From Adineta steineri (Eukaryota; Rotifera; Eurotatoria; Adinetida; Adinetidae), in contig CAJNOI010000079.1 in the NCBI GenBank assembly GCA_905250115.1, forward strand, positions 269,019 to 333,018: DNA of 64,000 nucleotides, written 5' to 3'. Under the pieces are notes generated by a model. That model ran no database searches, was not told the origin of the DNA, and saw only the letters and a list, made by a program, of their open reading frames with translations. Shown in pieces: positions 42,096 through 54,105 of the stretch (position 1 is the stretch's first letter; every line of letters begins with the position of its first letter). A program made the translations under genes and the position numbers.

Positions 42096-44407
42096 CTAAT
42101 CGAAATCTGGTTCATTAAATTGAAAATCCGATTTATCATCATTGGCTTCTTCTTTTTCACGTACTTTTGATTGCATAAGTGTATGTTCAAGTACGGCAAT
42201 ACGAACATCAACACGAACAATATCACGATTTAATTCTTCAATTGCCTTCTTAATTTTTACCAATGGACCTAAACAAAATTTAATAAACAATATCTAATAA
42301 ATTAAATTACTATAAACAACAAACCTCCATCTGTAACACTTTGTCCTGTTTCTTCCATTTCTTCTTTAATTCGTGTTAATTCAGCAGATATTTGAGCTAA
42401 TTGCTGTGATTTTTCTGTAATACCTTGTGAACATTGACGATAATGTTGTTTTGCTAATGCTAATGCATCTTGTTGTCGATGGAATTCTTGTACATGATCA
42501 GTTAATTGTGAATTAATATATTGTTCACCTAAAAAAACAATTTAGCAAAAAAATCTTTCTTATAAAATTCTTCTTTTTTTTGTCATACGTGTCGTTATTT
42601 TTTCTAATGATTTAGAAATATCTGTATGAAATCTTGTTAACATTTGTTCAGCATCTTTAAGTGAACTAGCAATTTGTGTTTTATATGTTAAACGTTGTTC
42701 TTGTCGTGCACGCCAATCTTTATTTTCAGCTTTAAATGTTACTTTAAGTTGTGGTAATATACGTTCAACTTCTAATTTCCATTCAGTTGCATCTGTTGTT
42801 GATTCCATAATTAATTCAGGACGAACTTCAGGTTCAGATATTGCATTAACACCTGCTGATTTGGAATTTAAACCTAATTTTGATAGAGCTTCCATATTTA
42901 AAACTGTTTCATCTTCTTCATATTCATCGGCATCATTATCCTAATTAATAGAAAGTATTACTATACGATTTTGTTTTTGTAAATAAATATAATACTCGAT
43001 TAAACATTTCTTCATCAATTTTATTGACATCAATTTCATTATCATCATCTTTGGCACCTGCATCATCATTATCTGGTAATTCATCAGGCTTTTCAGGTCT
43101 AGAAATTATTATTTATATATTTATTTAATTAATTAATCATATTAACTTACGATCGCCAAGTAAAACCAGTCTTTTTTAATGCATCATCAGCAAGTCGATT
43201 GAGAATATAAACTACAGATTCACCAGAACCAGTTCGAAGTTTATTCGTACTGACAGATATATCATGACCCTAAAAATCAATATAGTTCAACACGACTTTA
43301 TTTTTACATGTAAAATATCTGGATTTTGATAAGTTCTATTGTTTGTCAACTACTGTTAATCATGATATCTAACAATACAGCGAAACAGTCTTACTGGTCT
43401 TTATAAAAAATGGCATCTTTCGTGTTCTGGAACATTTCGCTCAAATTGTGATGTAGATGCTTGAGTATTTTTTCAAAAGATTGCCCGTAGAATCTCTATA
43501 AAACCTCATTAAGAGAGTTATCTGAGTAATTGACAACGGAATTGTCTTCGGTCAACATTACAATGCTAAAAAAGGACATACTCGTCGTTCAAATTAACAA
43601 TTTTGTAACGCATAAAAATTTCAATTATTTCAGCGAACACCTTTTTTAACAAAAGCTTTTCGTTGTTCCTCTCTGAATTACGATCCATGGCAGTTATTGC
43701 CTACTTAAAATTATTACTAAACTGAAGAAAAACGCATCATGATACAGAAAATTTGCATCAGTATTTGATTTCTGTAAAAACTCATACATTTTACTATTGA
43801 TTGAATATACTTCCGTATCTATTCATTAATAAAAATTTTGTAGAGAATTTCAAGAACTATCTTTTTGAAAAAAAACTCAAGCATCTACGTTACAATTTCA
43901 GTGAGATATTCTATATGATTCATCCGTTAAGTTCTCCTTTTATATTTTAACAGAGAACCATTTTCAATAAAATTCTCTTGTACATTATTATGTGAGATAC
44001 TTTACTCTGAGGACTTACTAATTTTTTAAATTGTGCAATCATATTTGTAAGAAGAACACTTTGATCATCATCCTATATTTCAAAAATAATAAAAATATAG
44101 ATAGAATACTAAAATAATTTTCAAAACAAACTTCGCTTGGTTTATCAAATTTAACTCCACCTTTTTGAAAAAGCCATGCTGTAAGTGAGATAAATGCATG
44201 TAATTGTTCTCCTGGATTTGTAGATACAGCAAAATGAATACGTGAAATTGGTTTCATTCTCCATTTTAATACATATTCATCATCATAATTAAGTAATTTT
44301 AATTTATTATATAAATTCGACATATCAACAAAGACTTGAAAGCCAGCACCTGGACTTACATCAGGTACTTCAGTACCAGCAGCTCCTTTTCCTGTATCGT
44401 CAGCCAT
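42096..44407 (-). CDS. ift57: Intraflagellar transport protein 57, 426 aa
   Basis: Exons 44407-44132, 44072-44019, 43269-43151, 43098-42996, 42940-42589, 42528-42325 and 42268-42096 sum to 427 codons with the stop, close to the animal IFT57 length of about 430. The N-terminal calponin-homology-like region has NLYNKLKLLNYDDEYV and STNPGEQLHAFISLTAWLFQ. The C-terminal coiled coil has ESTTDATEWKLEVERILPQL, NKDWRARQEQ, REQYINSQLTDHVQEF and GGPLVKIKKAIEELN, all matching IFT57. It is a peripheral subunit of IFT-B and is needed for cilium assembly, which fits a ciliated rotifer. Intron 2 is much longer (749 bases) than the others and carries an inverted repeat. Confidence 0.95.
43432..43908. repeat. 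Inverted-repeat (MITE-like) element in IFT57 intron 2
   Basis: The segment 43432-43497 (including GATGTAGATGCTTGAGTATT and TTTTCAAAAGATT) is matched in inverse orientation at 43843-43908 (AAACTCAAGCATCTACGTTA). The arms are about 65 bases with perhaps 75-80% identity by eye. No target duplication or coding capacity seen. Confidence 0.7.
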
Positions 44408-44765
44408 TCAATACAATTTAAATGAATCTTTTTAATAACATCCATTAACTCAACTATTTCTCTTACGAACAACCTCTAGCGAAATTAAAACAATGAATGC
44501 GTCATCTATGGAAAGATGTCACTTTAACTTTCTTTAATCCATAATAAATAAAACTCATAAAAAAATATTTCAAAATCTGACTTATTTATTTTGATAAGAA
44601 ATACAAATTTTCTTTTCTTTCAATTATTTTTCTAAAGGTTTAGTTTTCTTAACCAATAAATCAATGTTTATATAAAAAAAAAAGAAGCAGCTGTTGTTTA
44701 TTTATTTCTATTGTAACATCATTCTTATTTTGATATACTCCTAAAAAATAATAGATCAACAAAAA
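44408..44765. promoter_or_regulatory. Divergent promoter region between IFT57 and CCDC12
   Basis: 358 bases separate the two divergent starts, so both promoters should lie here. A TAATAG tract ends 12 bases before the CCDC12 start and may be a splice acceptor. No recognisable factor sites. Confidence 0.5.
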
Positions 44766-45357
44766 ATGACATTAAGTGAATTAGAAGAAGAAGCACGTAA
44801 ACGTAAAGAACGTCTTATGCAATGGAAACTTACCAAACAAAATCAACTCGCTAAACGAAAAGAATATGACGATGATGACGATGAAGAAAAACCTAAAGAT
44901 TTACAAGAAGAAAATATTGAATTTCCCAAACCAATATTTCGGAATTATAAACCAAGTGATCCAGCACAATTATCAGGTGCTATTGTATTACCAAAACCAA
45001 AATTAATTGATGTTAAATCACTGGTAATTTTACAAAAACAAATTTCAATCAAAAAGATTTATTTTTTTTCCTATTTAGATTGACGATCAAATAAAAACTA
45101 GTAAATCAAGTTCGAATGAAAATAATGTTAATGATGTCACAGAAGATGTTGATTTATTATCATTAGCACCACGTAAACCAGATTGGGATTTAAAACGTGA
45201 TGTTGAAAAAAAATTAAAACGTTTAGAAAAACGTACAACACGTGCTATTGCAGAATTAACACGTGAACGTTTATTAAAAGATCAAAAACAATCATTAGCT
45301 GAAGTTGTTGCAACAACATCGAAATTAAATGAAGCAGCACAAGATGATGACGATTAG
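44766..45357 (+). CDS. ccdc12: CCDC12 spliceosome-associated protein, 178 aa
   Basis: Exons 44766-45023 and 45079-45357 give 179 codons with the stop. The N-terminus LSELEEEARKRKERLMQWK, the middle FRNYKPSDP, and especially LAPRKPDWDLKRDVEKKLKR followed by LEKRTTRAIAELTRERLL are the conserved core of CCDC12 (cwf18 in fission yeast), a small coiled-coil component of activated spliceosomes acting in the nucleus. Length is close to that of the human protein. An acidic Asp-rich run sits at residues about 36-42. Confidence 0.94.
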
Positions 45358-45593
45358 AATTTCCTTTACTTTAATATATAAATATATTTGTTTCTGTTAT
45401 ATAAATAAAATCTTTATTCCAAACTAAAAAAATCTATGTATTTTTTTTCGTTTTTCAGATAATAATTAGTCATTTGAATTATGTATATTTATTAACAATG
45501 ATTTATCAATTTAATTGAATATATCAATATAGTTTTTATTTCTGAGTGTCATAGTGACACTTTTAGTTATTCTTGTGTGCAATTTTAAATTCC
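45358..45593. other. Short spacer between CCDC12 and MOB2
   Basis: AT-rich; contains the CCDC12 3' end and the most distal MOB2 promoter. Nothing else seen. Confidence 0.4.
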
Positions 45594-48500
45594 ATGCGTT
45601 GTTCGACAGTTTTGTCGAGCAATACGAGGGGTATTTTATCTATTGATCAACCACTTATTCATCAATCAACATTTAACACTACCAAACTGGATTATTTAAC
45701 TGATTGGTTTACTGGGTATGTTTTTCTTTTCCATTCAATAATATAATTCATTCATTCAATGAATATGTAAATTTTTCTATTTATCAATACAATTATGAAA
45801 TATTATTGTTCTTCGCGATAAAAATTTTTTTTGAATTAGTATTTCTAAGATGCGCATTCAAAAAAATTCTTGTAGAATGACAAAGATGTATATATACATT
45901 GATCATGTAATATATATCCTAGTGAGCATAGATGATTGTTCGAGGTAAGAGTAACCTTCTAATATATTAGTGAAGATGAGATGTGTCTGTGTGATATTTG
46001 TTTTTTTTTCTTATTGTCATAGAGTTCTTACTGTTCATTTGATTGATCGAGCTAATTCTGTTTCTTTTGCCTTTTATAACCTTGTTTATTTTCCGGTTGT
46101 TTTCATAAGGCGTGTCTATCTGTCTTTTTTTATGAGAAGGTCATTGATCTTTTACCATATTATCTTATCAATTAACTTCTAATACAGTTAATAGTAATGA
46201 AAAAAATCAATGATTTACATTTTTAAATAAATAAATATATATATATAGAGAAATTGAATAAAATGAGAGAGAGAGGAGGAAAAAAATCGCTTTTTGAATG
46301 TTGTGTAATAAGAAGAGCATTGACCGTGAATATGACAGTTCGAATAGGGCTATTCGGTTAAGTCCGACTTGTGCGGATCAATATGTCACTATCGAGAGAA
46401 TAGTGGCGTGATCGTGTTATGTTTGTTTTGGTTGATTCTCTTTTTTTTCTCCGTTGTTGTAACGTCGCTATTTCCTCTCGTTCTTCTTCTCACTTAAAGA
46501 GAAGCGCGTGCGAGGTAAAAAAAAAGAAAGATGAAGAAACCGAACGACCAGGGAATGAGTGTATACTGATGACAATATTTTACTAAATCATGGGCATTCT
46601 TAGTTTGTCATTCATATTTACTTCTGCTTCATCGAATACGTAAGTCTTTGTTTTATTTTTGAAATTTCAATCAATCATCATTATTTTCTTATGCATTCTA
46701 TTATATAATCAATTAGAATTATTTAAAGAGTAAATGATTTATTTTCTTCAATTGTATTGGTTAACATATATAATATAATTAGTTATATTTTTCTCATTTA
46801 AATCCTAATCGAATATTAATATGGTTGAAAAGAAACAAAACTCGTATATTCTTTTTTGCTTGATAAAAACTTTATTAAGAAAGAGAGAAAAAAAAGAGAA
46901 CTGAATAGTCATAGTAGTTGTTGCTCAATCCTTTTGTGTGTTTAGTATGTCCACAAGACAAAAAAAAGGGCAGACGACTACTAAGCCATATGGAGAGATT
47001 ACGGCAACAGAGTAGTGGACGGTAAATGATCAGATCGATTGACCTTCATTTATATGTTGTTTAATGATTATTCATCGTAAAATTTCTAATAGAAACAAAC
47101 GTTTTTTTTTAATATTCTATCATTATACCTGTTGCAAATATAAAATGTGTTGTTGATCGAGCGACAAGGATCTGTATAGCAATGAGAAACAGAACAAGAA
47201 CAAAAAGAAAGAAATAGCCGTATTGGCGAAATAATGGCATCATAAAAACGGAAGCTTGTAGAAGGAGGCGAGAGTAGAGAAACGGAAGGAACCATATGGA
47301 GACAAAGTATCGTCATCTCATCTTCTACTATGTTCGTCTTTCCACTTTGGTATGTCATTCTTAACTACATAGATAATATTTTATTGATAAATATTTTATT
47401 TTTTCAACAGTTCATATATATATATGTTTATAAGATGAAAATATTCTCATTTTTGTTTTAATTATCCTCTTGAGTTTTGTTATTATTGTCAATAGAAGGA
47501 TAAATATTGCTTTTATAATATAGTTTAAATAACGGATATATGTTTTTTTTGTTATATATATACAAAGTATAAAATTATTCAATTTATTGATGAGAAAAAA
47601 AGAGAAATTCAGAGTTATATGTCTTTCATAGATATGATTGATTTAAAAAAAAAGAAATCTGTTACATCATATGAACAAAAATGGTCTCTTTTTTTTCCTA
47701 TCATTTATCGATCATAAACGTGAGTGTTGATTTATTTTTCTTGTTTGAATCATTATAAATGTAAAGTATATACATATACATATATGAGAGAGAACGAAAA
47801 GAAATGTGCACCTGTATATAAATCTTTTGCTGGCGGTTTTTTTTGTGCGAGATGTCTATGGTATACATTGAATGTTATAACATGCATTACTTCTCAAACG
47901 ATGTTGCGACAGAGAAAAGTGATAAGCATTTCTTCATTGACGCAGTGAGCATTTTAACATTTAACTTTTATTAAAAAAAACAAAAAAAAAACAGAGGAAA
48001 AAAATCTATTTCTTTCTTGTTTCTACGCATATAGAATTCATTTTCTCTAAATTGTTAAATAATGAGCAATCTATTAAGGTAAGAATTTGTTTTGTATTGG
48101 ATATTATTTCTCAGTTGTACTTCTTAATATTTACCTGTAAAATGAGTCATTTAGCATGAGTAGATAACAGCAAGTCAAAATTGTTGACTTGGGAGAAAAA
48201 AATCATATCTTTTATAATATTATCAAAGAAAATAAAACAACAACAATAAGAAGAAGAAGAAAAACAGAATGCGTTCACGTTCGAATACGAATGTTTCAGA
48301 ATCGGATAATACTTTTTGGAATAATCCAACATCAAGTTTATTTGATGTTTTAATATCTGTTTGGAGGTATGTACTAAAAAAAACGCAAAATAAATGATTC
48401 AGAAAAACCTTGTCTCTATTGTTAGTTATTTTATTTATGAGACAAGGTAAAAGAAGAAAAAAAGAAGGCATTGATGCATAACCGTTTCTTATTTTCTTAT

Positions 48501-50084
48501 GCATTTGGACTTTTTTTCTGTGAATACATAAAAAATAATTAACAAAAAAAAATGGTTATAATTATTAGTCGAGAAACTATTTGCTATCGACTTCGAAATA
48601 CTTTTCATTCTTTATGTCCGAGTCCATTGACAAAAATCTCAAATTATCGACATATGTAAGTTTCTTTTGTTTATGACGCATTTCAATTAGAAGATAAATA
48701 TTTTTTTAATATTAATTACTTGAAATAGGAAACAGAAATATAATGGATCAAAAAAAAAAAAAAGAAGCAGAAAAAAAACTCTATGGATCAGTAGCATATA
48801 TACATGGAGAAATAATAGAGAGGAAAAAAAGGGGGAAGTGAATGATACACACATAGAGCATTGGTCCGTGACTCGTTTACACATTTTTTTCTACGTAGAT
48901 GAAAAAACCGATGCGTGCTTTTTCTTTACATTTAGGCTCCATTTTTGCGTAAATATTTGGAATATTTATAATTAAAATTAATTTTTTTTTATTTTTATTT
49001 TTTTTAAGGAAACAACGTCGAAAAAATGAAGTAAATATTCAACCAGGCAATAAAGATCCTTCTCCACCTCCGCCAAATGATCTTTCCAATAGCGGATTAA
49101 TAAATACAAATGAAAGTCATAATCAATCAACAAGTCTACCTTTATCTTCAACTCAATCACATTCATTAAATTCTTCAAGTAATAACGGTTTACTTTATCT
49201 TCAACCTGAATATGCAGTTTTCACACGATCACTTGCTGAATGTAATATTCATGAATTAATTCGACAACCAACTGGTGTTGATAAAAATGAATGGATTGCA
49301 AATAATAGTTCGTATTTATTTGATTACGATTGTGTTTATTTTTGTTTCTCTCTCTCATATAGTTGTTGCCTTTTTCAATCATGTAAATGCTTTGTATAAT
49401 GCAATGTGTGACTTTTGTACACCAGCAACATGTCCGGTCATGACTGGCCCACAGAACAGGTTTATTATTATTATTTATAAAATTTCTTTAATATAAATTT
49501 TTTTTCTAGTTCCTATTTATGGCTTGATGAACGAAATAAGAAAATAAAATATTCTGCACCTCAATATATAGACCTATCAATGATGTTTATTCAAAAGACA
49601 CTTTCAGATGACACTATATTTCCTACAAGACTAGGTAAAACAAATACATTTCTTTGTTATTGTTTTTTATAAAGAAGATAATCTTTTTTATTTAGATCAA
49701 CAATTTCCTCTATATTTTGATTCACTTGTACGTAAAATGGTTCGTCTACTATTTCATGCTGTTGCACATTTATATGCTGTTCATTATCGTCAATTAATTG
49801 AATTACAATTACATCCACATTTGAATAGTTTATTTCTTCATTTTATATCATTTTTAATCACATCGAATATAATCTCTCCTGATTGTTCAACTGTACATAT
49901 GAATTCTAGTGGAACACTTTCATCTTCATTGGCAACACCCGGTCAAACAGATGCACGTGAACTTCGAACAGAACTTGATACTTTAGATGTTTTATATCAA
50001 TTATTGGCAAATCAATGGCGACATGCTTATGGACAAGCATGTGCACAAAAAAGAAAGCAGCAAACAACGAATGAAAATATATAA
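45594..50084 (+). CDS. mob2: MOB kinase activator 2 with at least five alternative first exons
   Basis: Common exons are 49009-49307, 49363-49459, 49510-49634 and 49696-50084. The shared part has EYAVFTRSLAECNIHELIRQ, GVDKNEWIANN, FFNHVNALYNAM, CDFCTPATCPVM, SYLWLDERNKKIKYSAPQYI, FPTRLDQQFPLYF and HAVAHLYAVHY, with the Cys and His of the MOB zinc site. It matches MOB2, which binds NDR-type kinases. Five upstream ATG exons all end in phase 2 with a good donor and so fit the common acceptor: 45594-45715, 46590-46639, 48062-48078, 48269-48366 and 48552-48655. They give isoforms of about 343, 319, 308, 335 and 337 residues. The segment 49009-49190 before the MOB domain is Ser/Asn/Pro-rich and probably disordered; the C-terminus also has an extension after the domain. 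Confidence 0.92.
45716..49008 (+). promoter_or_regulatory. MOB2 5' region with several alternative promoters
   Basis: 3.3 kb of introns and upstream regions of the alternative first exons. Between them lie AT-rich sequence, (TA)n and (GAGA)n tracts, and donor-like sites that may belong to noncoding first exons: 45945 (GAG|GTAAGAG), 47350 (TTG|GTATGT) and 47719 (AAC|GTGAGT). None of these three keeps the frame from an ATG. No separate gene is supported. Confidence 0.5.
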
Positions 50085-50810
50085 AAAATTCATTTGTCAG
50101 TAACGGAGAGGAACATGTTTCTTTAATTTATATATATATAATATGATTGCTCGAGCATTTCCGAGTATGATTCCTCTTTTTCATTTTGTTCTTGTTCTTG
50201 TTCTCCTCCTTCATTTTTTCTTTTACATGTCTTAGCTGCATTAAAACAGTGACCAGTTTATTAACGAAATTCACTTTGTTTCTCTCTCTCTCTCCGTATC
50301 TGTGTATCCGTTTCTCTTCTTTATGAAAAAAAAAGCAAAAACCATTTTGACCAAAATGTGTCTATTTAATCCTCGTTTATTAAAAATAACAAAAAAAAAG
50401 ACATTGAGAAAATAATATAACAAAAAAAAAAATCTTCATCATATTCAATGTTCATATTTTTTGAAAAAGAAAATCAGACAAGTTTTTTTCGTGTTTTGTT
50501 TTCATCCTAGACAGTTTATCATCAACAAATGGATGATAAGATAAATCTTGTTACCTGTGCAGCTTTCTCTTTTACCATTTTTGTTCTATTGACGTCATTC
50601 TTGTAATCGAATAAATGTTATTCAATATGAATTATTGATTGAAAAAATGAAATCATAATCAATGTCTAACATTTTTCTTATTTATTTTTGAAATCTGATA
50701 TACATATCTTAGGATGATCATCATTCTGTCACGTACATAGATAATGATAAGCAGAAATTTTCATCATGGATTAAAAATAGAAAAAAAATACACATGCATA
50801 TTTCTTAATA
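50085..50810. other. Intergenic spacer
   Basis: MOB2 3' UTR and the upstream region of the next gene. Poly-A tracts and a CTCTCTCTC run near 50283; no other feature. Confidence 0.5.
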
Positions 50811-51674
50811 ATGGATGAAAATCAGCCATTTAAATATATAGAAAAAATTGTCCTTGAGATTCTCAATCGGTTTGTATTATTTAATATCTTTTGCGTGTAA
50901 AAAAAAGAAAGTAAGATTTATTATTACAGTCCTCGTTTCTGGTTTCATCAATGGCGTGTTCGTCGTCGGATAGAGAAATTTCATATTGAAAAATTTAATG
51001 CCAAAGAAGCAGCTTATGCTTTTCTTAAACAATATGATGGAAAAGCTTTTGTTAAAGCACAAAAAGTAATCTAATACTTTTAGTTATTTGTTTATGAAAA
51101 ATATCTAATTTAGTTTACTGTTCGATATAATAATCAAGAATTACGTCTTTGTGTGCGTGATATTGTTTGTAAGTAATCTTGTTCTTTTTGGATTTGTATA
51201 ATTTTAATATATTAGATGGAAAAATCGCTGAAAATTCGAAAAGAATTTCTAATTCAATGGTTGAATTTGTCTATCGAAGAATTTTATTTAGGTTTGATTT
51301 GGTTTTTTTTCGTATAATATTTTCAATAATGATTTTTATCTAGTGAAATTAAATGGCCAGCAGTAACAATAAATCGAATATGTCGAGTACGATGGGCTAA
51401 TGATAATAATGAAATAGTGAATTTACCAGATAATCATAATTTATCATTTAATGAAGATAATGAACGGTATGTTGATAAATATGTATATATATATATATAC
51501 TGTTTGATTATTTCTTCTAGAATTGTCCCATGCATATTATGCAATAATTCCAATGATGATCAGTCATTATCAATAGATTCTGCTTATATGAATGATATGA
51601 ATCTTTTATGTGAGAATTGTCGTGCTCGTCTATCCGTTTCCAATCTAGAAAAATTGAGTAATGATTATAATTAA
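50811..51674 (+). CDS. Six-exon gene with a C-terminal CxxC pair, 200 aa, unrecognised
   Basis: Exons 50811-50869, 50930-51065, 51114-51168, 51216-51291, 51344-51466 and 51521-51674 sum to 201 codons with the stop, with GT-AG introns of 47-64 bases. The protein starts MDENQPFKYIEKIVLEILNR and has a basic N-terminal half (RFWFHQWRVRRRIEKF). The C-terminal part holds CILC and, 29 residues on, CENC, spacing that would allow one zinc ion to be bound. No signal peptide, no membrane segment. I cannot assign a family. Codon use and splice sites are like those of its neighbours, so I regard it as a real gene. Confidence 0.75.
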
Positions 51675-53150
51675 CCATATTTTTCATTTTATGTTCAGCT
51701 TTCTTTTAGATAGAAGTCATGCTACGGAGAATGAAAATCATTTTCGAAGCTCAATTTATATTCATCTTCATCCACAGTATTATCTATCATATAATTGAAA
51801 AATTGTTTTCTTTTTCTTTTCATTATGAAATATTCATTTCTTTAATAAAAATAAATCAATTCTAATAATATTTACCTGTTTGATTCAATTCATAGAAATG
51901 AAACCTTTTTTCTTTATTTCTCATTTATAATAGTTTCAATCAATTTCGATTATATATAATAGACGATGAAATCCTATTTTTTGTCAGAAATAATAATCTT
52001 TTGAAATAGAAATTTATATTTTTGTTCGTATGAGTAATCTAATAATAAATAAGAAACGAAATTTGTTTGTGGAATGGAATAAAACTATACAAATATTATT
52101 TATTAATGGTGCAGAAGTAATATCTGTGTTTACCTTATTATTAATGCATCGCTGATTGGTTTGATATAATATTGAGGGTGGAAACTTTTTGTTGTTTCCA
52201 ACCCACTCACATCCTTATCTATCTATTTGTTGACTATTCAATATCGAGTCGGAATAAAACTTTGTATATTTACTAGAAATCTTTGCTTAGATAGAAAAAA
52301 ATGTATTTGATCGAGATACTTGTTTTAACTGATTGTTTCGTTTATTTTCAACATCATAAATATGTATACATTTATTATTAAACAAAACTCTTCATATATG
52401 AGTTTTTTTTGTAACATATATTCTAAATGATTAATCATAGTTTTAAAAGAGTTAGTAGATTGTCGACTTCTGTATATTAAAAATTCTTTCTAATAGATGA
52501 AATGATAGGAAAACTACAGATGTGCGAAACTTATAACATTAATTCATATAAAATACTATTCCTAAAAAAGCAGCGTGTGTTATAATATTAAAGGCAGGAG
52601 AGAAATGAATTATCTTTTTTAAATACTGATTAAACTTATTTCGTAACACAATATCGTTCACTTAGCAACTGAAAGTATTCGATCTATTCTTAAGAAAAAA
52701 AAGCAATTGCAAATAATACGTTTAAATGTGGCAGTGGTAGATGTTTAAAACGATTCATTTAAAACCTACCGAACGGCTCAACAATAGTAATGACAGTTGA
52801 CTACGAAGTTATATTATTACTCAAAATCCATAAACACAAAATGATACAAGTAGAGCTCACTTAACTCTTTCAAGATTATGTAGCTAGTATTATTAAGTAA
52901 TGATTAATTCAATTAAAAGAAACTCAAATTCAAACTCCCATCTTTGACTGCATTTGATCAAGTTTTATGGAAAATATTTCCTTTTGTCGTCATATCATTC
53001 TTATGATCTACTTTTTCAAATAAATATTAATTTCTTTTCATCATTCACATGTTCATAGTAATTGTATGTATTTTAATAATATGTGAACAATAATGAAGTA
53101 ATTTATCGGAAAAATTTGAATTATATATGTATCTATGGATAACTGTTTGT
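51675..53150. other. Intergenic spacer with a foldback cassette
   Basis: AT-rich. At 52174-52214 GAGGGTGGAAAC is followed by GTTTCCAACCCACTCACATCC, a short hairpin with a C-rich end, like the other foldback cassettes. No gene recognised. Confidence 0.5.
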
Positions 53151-53604
53151 TCATGTACGGTCCTCTGGTGGACAGATTCTCTCATCAAGCATTGTTGTTG
53201 GATAACATACTGGATGTGGATGACATCGAGGATGGTGAACACAAATAGTGTTGTTTTCGTTAGAACATTTCTTAGCCGAAGAAAGGTCACAAGGCTCTAG
53301 CTTCGCACAAGCAACCCAAAGAAAACCACAAACACCAACACCAGGTGTAACGTCCATATGGAAACAGCCGCAACCACTATTTGTCGAACATGTATCATAT
53401 GCATTCTCTTTATAGCATATTTGAGGTTTCACTTGCACTGTCAATGAAAGAAATTTATAGATAAAAAGTTTATATAAAATCAGAATCGAACCTGTAATAC
53501 TAAAAATGAAAATTGATCAATATTATGAGAGTAAAAATATAAATTTATTGTTTTTTTTACCTGAGAAGAATGATAATAAAAAATAACATCTTAATTTTTC
53601 TCAT
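53151..53604 (-). CDS. Secreted Cys-rich protein with an 8-base micro-exon, 112 aa
   Basis: Exons 53604-53561, 53499-53492 and 53437-53151 sum to 113 codons with the stop. Joining exon 1 directly to exon 3 changes the frame and loses the Cys-rich protein; inserting the 8-base exon TATTACAG, which has an AG before it and GT after it, restores it. The first 19 residues (MRKIKMLFFIIILLSITVQ) are a signal peptide. The mature protein has about fourteen Cys, including CSTNSGCGCFHMD and CVHHPRCHPHPVC, and no recognised domain. It is probably a disulfide-rich secreted protein; role unknown. Confidence 0.72.
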
Positions 53605-54105
53605 AATGTGTGTTGTAATAAACGACGAATGCGAGAGTATCTCTTTTTTATGTTTGATACACAGGTGATATTTTAAGTTGTATGACTTTACTTATAGAAG
53701 GCGTATTGATTAATACTTCGATAAATGGAAACTTGATATAGTTTGTGTTGTGTTTTGTTTTATGATGAAAAGAAAAATCTAATTTTCTTGCATTAAAAGA
53801 AAAAGATTAACAAGCTATCAAATATAGTTTTCAATCTGATGTATCAATAACGTACCTAACGTTAAATGGTTTTCAAAGTAAATATTAGAAAAAAAATATT
53901 TTAACCTATTTTATTTTTATTATTTCAACTGAATAACTAGAATTCATAGTTCTATATGTTACTAAGAATCGTTTTCTCAAGTAAAGATATACACGAGATG
54001 AAATGTGTTTATTCAAATTTCAAATATAAAATAAAAAATCTTGTTTTTTTGTCGTAATATGTATTAGAAAAAATTGAATCAAGTTTAATATTTATAATAA
54101 TGATG
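53605..54105. other. Intergenic spacer
   Basis: Upstream region of the secreted Cys-rich gene and 3' region of the ARF-fusion gene, both on the minus strand. Nothing else seen. Confidence 0.4.

Noticed and set aside
47283-47350. Sixth MOB2 first exon starting ATGGAGACAAAG
   Set aside because: The donor after TTG leaves phase 0, which does not fit the phase-2 common acceptor; it could only be a noncoding first exon.
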